From Chanos chanos (Eukaryota; Chordata; Actinopteri; Gonorynchiformes; Chanidae): 64,000 bases of DNA. A program made the position numbers and the translations under genes. Positions 59,976 to 64,000 of this stretch are shown piece after piece. The notes beneath the pieces are model-generated. The model did not search any database, was not told the origin of the DNA, and was given only the letters and a program-made list of their open reading frames with translations. Location: positions 42,487,058 to 42,551,057 of the forward strand of contig NC_044500.1 of the NCBI RefSeq assembly GCF_902362185.1, written 5' to 3'. The stretch's first letter is position 1. Every line of letters starts with the position of its first letter.

Positions 59976-62973
59976 CACGTGCTTTTAAATAGGAATTTTC
60001 AGTTGTACGCATGCGTATGAATTTGCAGTGACGTTTGGTTAATGTAGTTTTCCTTATTTAACTAACAGTGGTATTCTCTAACCTTGGTTAAACGGGCAAA
60101 CAGTTCATACTGTAAGACTGAACAGCATACAAATTTAAAGGAATTTGAGATCTGTACAATGGTGCCTCTGTTTTATAACGTAGAAAGCTTTCCGTTCGTT
60201 ATCCTCTTCGAGACCCTCGGACTGGTTTATTTATTGTGCCGTCTTCCGTCATATGCCCATTAGAGGGCAGTGTAAGCACAGCGGAACATTGGGCTTTCCC
60301 CGTTAAGGCACGTCATAAAATATGTATTTGAAATTCCACCTCACGTTTGTACTGAAAACTTTAATCTACACACAATCATTAACTTTTTTTCATAGTTATT
60401 TTAAACTGATCTAACTGATGAACGATTAATTGACTCATTTCTTTTCCAAATGGACTGTGAAGTTAGCATAAGTTATTGTTTCAGCAGCTGACGAAGTGCC
60501 CCTTAGAGTGACCTTTTTTTGTGTGTGTGTGTGTGTGTGTGTATATATGCTGTGTTTGTGTGGAGCTTGTAGCAGGGTGGTGAGGGGGTCTTTTAAAGCC
60601 ATTACAAATGGATTAAAATACAGATATGGAGTTACTATAATGTTCTTAAACAGAGGGATCCCAAACACATGGTTTTTGAATGGCCCCAACACCCTTCTCT
60701 TGGGAGTTTAATTACAACTGGTGTTTTATATCTCTTAACATATTCACCCAACCATACCACCCTATGTGTCTCCTTGTTCTTTTCATAAAGCCTATAGGAC
60801 CATATCAGCTCTTCGGCACATTCCTGCAGGTGACAGTATACACAGACATTTACACCATTCCATTCACAACTGGGTAATTAGCACCTAGTTGCGTGACTAG
60901 GTGAGCGGCTCCTTTGTTATGAGTTACCCAGGATGATAACTCACCTCAGCAGATCAGCGCAGCCGGGGCGGATCCATACTCTTTGTTTTAGTTCAAAAGG
61001 CCCCTGCGTGAATGAGGGATTATCCCCCATTAACCTCTGGTAAAGTAAAGAGAGCACTACAAACCCCTCCTCCATTTCTAATGCAAAACAGGATCGCTCG
61101 TGCTATTGAAAATCACTCTTGCTTACTTGTTTTGCTCTGATTGTGATGGGTAAATGTACATTGACCATCTGATGCTGTGTACAAATCACAGGTCTGAAGA
61201 CTGTATATTTTCCATTCACTGCTGGGTGCTGAGTTGGTTGTTTACCTTGGTTCACATTATGGGGCTCTTAAGTTTCTTTAAAAACTGACATGATATTGAA
61301 GGATTGCTCCATTTGAATGACTGAAATGAGTCGATTGCTTTGCTCAGTTTGGGCCAGCGATATGTCTGTTTTGAGTGGGTTTGAAACGAGTATGTCCATA
61401 GTTCCCAGGTGTTAATGGGGGAAGGGTTAAGAGCATTCAAGTTAAGAACATTCAGTTAAAGGGATTAGGAGACACAGTGGACCACTCATTCTGTGGAATA
61501 AAAGTAAAACTGAAGTACTGATTGTTAATTGTCAGATATGTAGTTATTTTGCTGGAATACAAGTAATGCTGTCCCTTCATTAGGACATTCACAAGTGCAT
61601 ACATATCTGGTGCCACTTTGACTGTGCCATAACATGGTAATATAAATATTGTAATACCTGTTTTAAACTTATGTTATCTAGCTGGGTGTGCAAAAGAGAA
61701 GACAAAATTCTGCAAGAGAAAAATGTCATTCAAGGCAATGATGTTCAAAAGGGGCCGAAGTTATCGGAGAGAACGAAAGACAAAGAGAATGATGTGATCA
61801 TCCAGTTTGTGTGTCACAGGAGGCTGCTAGATTGTGGGACATGTCTGACCTTTAGGCCGAGGGCTTTTTGAAATTGGCAGTCACAGCGGGAAGTTACACT
61901 GAATGCCAAGCTACTGTCAAAGTAGTAATTGGAAAGGGGCATTGGCACAGCAGGTGGCAAATATTGTTGTGCCAAACCATAAAATGGTTCCAGGTTTTCC
62001 CTGCAGTGTCCCTCTACTTTTTGGGTTAATATTGTCTGGACATTGATAGTCCTCCTTTCTTTGCCTGTTCATGGAGGTTAAACATTCCCTGTGGTACCAT
62101 TTAGTCTTTTTGCTAATATCTGGCGCTTCAGAACGGTTTGGGACAATTTAGATGTTCAGTAAATTCCACGTAGAGTGTAGTAACGGTATATTATATTATT
62201 ATGAACTTTACTTTGGGTGTACAATACATGACTTCTTATTTCTGTTTCCCAACTGAAAGACATATGTTTCTGTCGCCTAAATATAATTAACATTGGACAA
62301 GAAGTTCAGGATCAGAAGGAACCAGAGAAAATAGTTGTAGCACTAAAAAAAATCGTCTGTAAGATTTGTTTTTTTTTACACCTGACATTTAAAATTTGGA
62401 ACTCCGACTCTTTGTCCATTATTTTTACACTGACAGGATGAAAGATGTGAGATGTGGTAACGGAAAAGAAATTACTACCAGCCACCGATTAAAAATGACT
62501 CTCTGCGGTTGGCTTACACGTACAAAGCCACACGTTTTGGCATATATTTGTAACCTGAGTGTGTAACAGCCAGAGTGATTAATAATGAAAGCCTAGAGCA
62601 AAAGGGCAACAAAACAGTTACATTTGCCTCCTCTTTTCCAACGTGATTTATAAAGGCTCTCGTGTAACCGAAAATGCCCGCGCCCCACCCACAAGGTACT
62701 GCCTCTACTTAAAGACTGCTGTCAGCATTCCCCGGACTGTCATCGCGCTGGACGAATGAGCAGCTCCAAAAACGCCAAAAGACCTTATCGTAGGGAATAG
62801 TTCTTATTTCCTGTACACAATGGTAAATACTACTTATTGAGCGAACTGTAATACGTACACCTTGTATAATAACTGAAATAAGTAGGCAGTAATTATAAAA
62901 TAATACATACAGGTAGGCTACATGTGACAAATGAAACAAAATATTTTAGTTTTCTGGTGACTGCATTTTAAAA
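59976..62973. other. Intergenic region between zfas1-like host and bmp7
   Basis: About 3 kb without a recognisable gene. It holds a (GT)n repeat and, just before bmp7, a GC-richer patch near 62670-62700 (CCGCGCCCCACCCAC) that could be an Sp/KLF-type promoter element. The ZNFX1 gene that flanks ZFAS1 in mammals is not seen here. Confidence 0.6.
60521..60542. repeat. (GT)n microsatellite
   Basis: About 11 GT units followed by TATATA. Confidence 0.92.
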
Positions 62974-63376
62974 ATGCATTTGTTTCGGCATCGGTGTGTA
63001 ACAGCCGTGGTTATGGCTTGGACCTGTTGTATTCTGGTCGATTCTTTGTCCGAAAACTTTACACTGGACAATGAGATCCACTCTAGTTTCATCCAGCGAC
63101 GGCTCAAGAGTCAGGAGCGCAGGGAGATGCAACGAGAGATTCTCTCCATTCTCGGCTTGTCTCACCGTCCTCGACCGCACCTCCACGAGAAACACACTGC
63201 AGCCCCGATGTTCATGCTGGATTTGTATAATGCCATTTCCACAGAAGGAGATGAACCTGGCGCTTTCTCGTATTCTTACAAGCCGGTTTTCACAACCCAG
63301 GGACCCCCACCAGTGACCTTACAGGACAGCCGCGTTCTCAACGACGCGGATATGGTGATGAGTTTTGTCAACCTAG
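62974..63376 (+). CDS. bmp7: Bone morphogenetic protein 7, first exon (partial)
   Basis: A secreted TGF-beta-family ligand acting in dorsoventral patterning, kidney and skeletal development. Only exon 1 is present: 134 codons plus one base, ending at a CCTAG/GTATGT donor. Residues 1-24 form a signal peptide. The propeptide start matches BMP7 closely ([49 protein letters not shown], and [11 protein letters not shown] just before the donor). The furin site and the mature cystine-knot domain lie right of the window. Teleosts carry bmp7a and bmp7b; I cannot assign the copy. Confidence 0.93.
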
Positions 63377-64000
63377 GTATGTGTTTCCAGCTGAAATAAT
63401 ATGCTTAATGTTGGTGAATAATATTGCGTTTGTATTAATCACAAACGAAAGCAACATCATGTAACAGTGAGAAAACTAAAAAAAACCCAGTAACTTCAAT
63501 AACTAAATTTCGACGGTAAGCCTGTACAAATTGACTCCCTAAACATAATACCCGAATCTAGCAAAAGCTGAAGTGGGGCCAGTAGCAAGACCGTAGCCTG
63601 TGAAATTTACAGTTTACATACATCCTGATCTGACAAAGGATTGAGTGAATTACAATGTGCGTAACACTACAGTCTAGACTACATATGGGGTTACCCAAAG
63701 GTGACTGTGCGTCTCATATCCTGTGAGAACTAAATAGATATTATTTTCTTTTTCTTCTGTCACATAATGTCATCCCCCAAGTTAACTAAAAGTTACAAAT
63801 GTAATAAAAAAAAGAGAATATTACAATCGAACCTATTGTAGCTTGCCAGATCAATCATGTAATTCTTTAACCTCTTTTATTATCCAAATTGGGTCTTCAA
63901 TGATTGAGCCAAATTGCATTTGCCCATCATGACCACCTTTTTGATAGAGCTCCTTAAACCAAAGGTTTTTAAACCTGCTTTCTCCTCTCACCAAATTGAC
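63377..64000 (+). other. bmp7: Start of bmp7 intron 1
   Basis: Intron sequence after the bmp7 exon 1 donor to the window edge. A/T-rich; no exon or repeat was recognised. Confidence 0.75.

Noticed and set aside
1-64000. Transposons, endogenous retroviruses, tRNA, rRNA or CRISPR arrays
   Set aside because: No reverse transcriptase, transposase or integrase motif, no long terminal repeats, no cloverleaf and no spaced direct repeats were seen. Short non-autonomous repeats could be missed without a repeat library.

Overview
The window is vertebrate, almost certainly teleost, nuclear DNA. Genes are split into many short exons with GT/AG introns. Introns and spacers are rich in microsatellites (GT/AC, GA, TA, GAAA) and poly-A/poly-T tracts. 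The encoded proteins align along their length with vertebrate orthologues recalled from general knowledge; no database search was possible. No prokaryotic, CRISPR, viral or clear transposon coding sequence was found.

Layout: (1) 1-9,960, minus strand: the 5' end of a camk1-type calmodulin kinase gene, with a 5' UTR exon near 9.83-9.96 kb and the first coding exon at 4.41-4.50 kb; the rest lies left of the window. (2) 11.0-42.3 kb: a five-gene block nek4 (+), spcs1 (-), glt8d1 (+), gnl3 (-), pbrm1 (+). It has the same order and relative orientations as the human 3p21 cluster NEK4-SPCS1-GLT8D1-GNL3-PBRM1. Two pairs are head-to-head (spcs1/glt8d1 and gnl3/pbrm1) and two are tail-to-tail (nek4/spcs1 and glt8d1/gnl3). 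(3) 43.3-64 kb: cse1l (+), an rdh10-like short-chain dehydrogenase (-), a non-coding snoRNA host gene that fits zfas1 (-), and the first exon of bmp7 (+). CSE1L, ZFAS1 and BMP7 all lie on human 20q13, so a synteny join relative to mammals falls between pbrm1 and cse1l.

Roles: Nek4 is a NIMA-family kinase. Spcs1 is a signal peptidase complex subunit. Glt8d1 is a Golgi-type glycosyltransferase. Gnl3 (nucleostemin) is a nucleolar GTPase. Pbrm1 is the polybromo subunit of PBAF chromatin remodelling. Cse1l recycles importin-alpha. The rdh10-like enzyme is a retinoid-type SDR. Bmp7 is a TGF-beta-family ligand. Five box C/D snoRNAs were read from conserved boxes and terminal stems: two in gnl3 introns, which share a 28S-complementary guide, and three in the zfas1 host, one per intron.

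The oddest result is technical. Otherwise intact nek4 (one site) and pbrm1 (three sites) reading frames are each broken by exactly one surplus base in a short C or G run. This looks more like sequence error than gene loss. I found no convincing undescribed system; the best leads are the snoRNA sets, the short rdh10-like enzyme and the synteny join.
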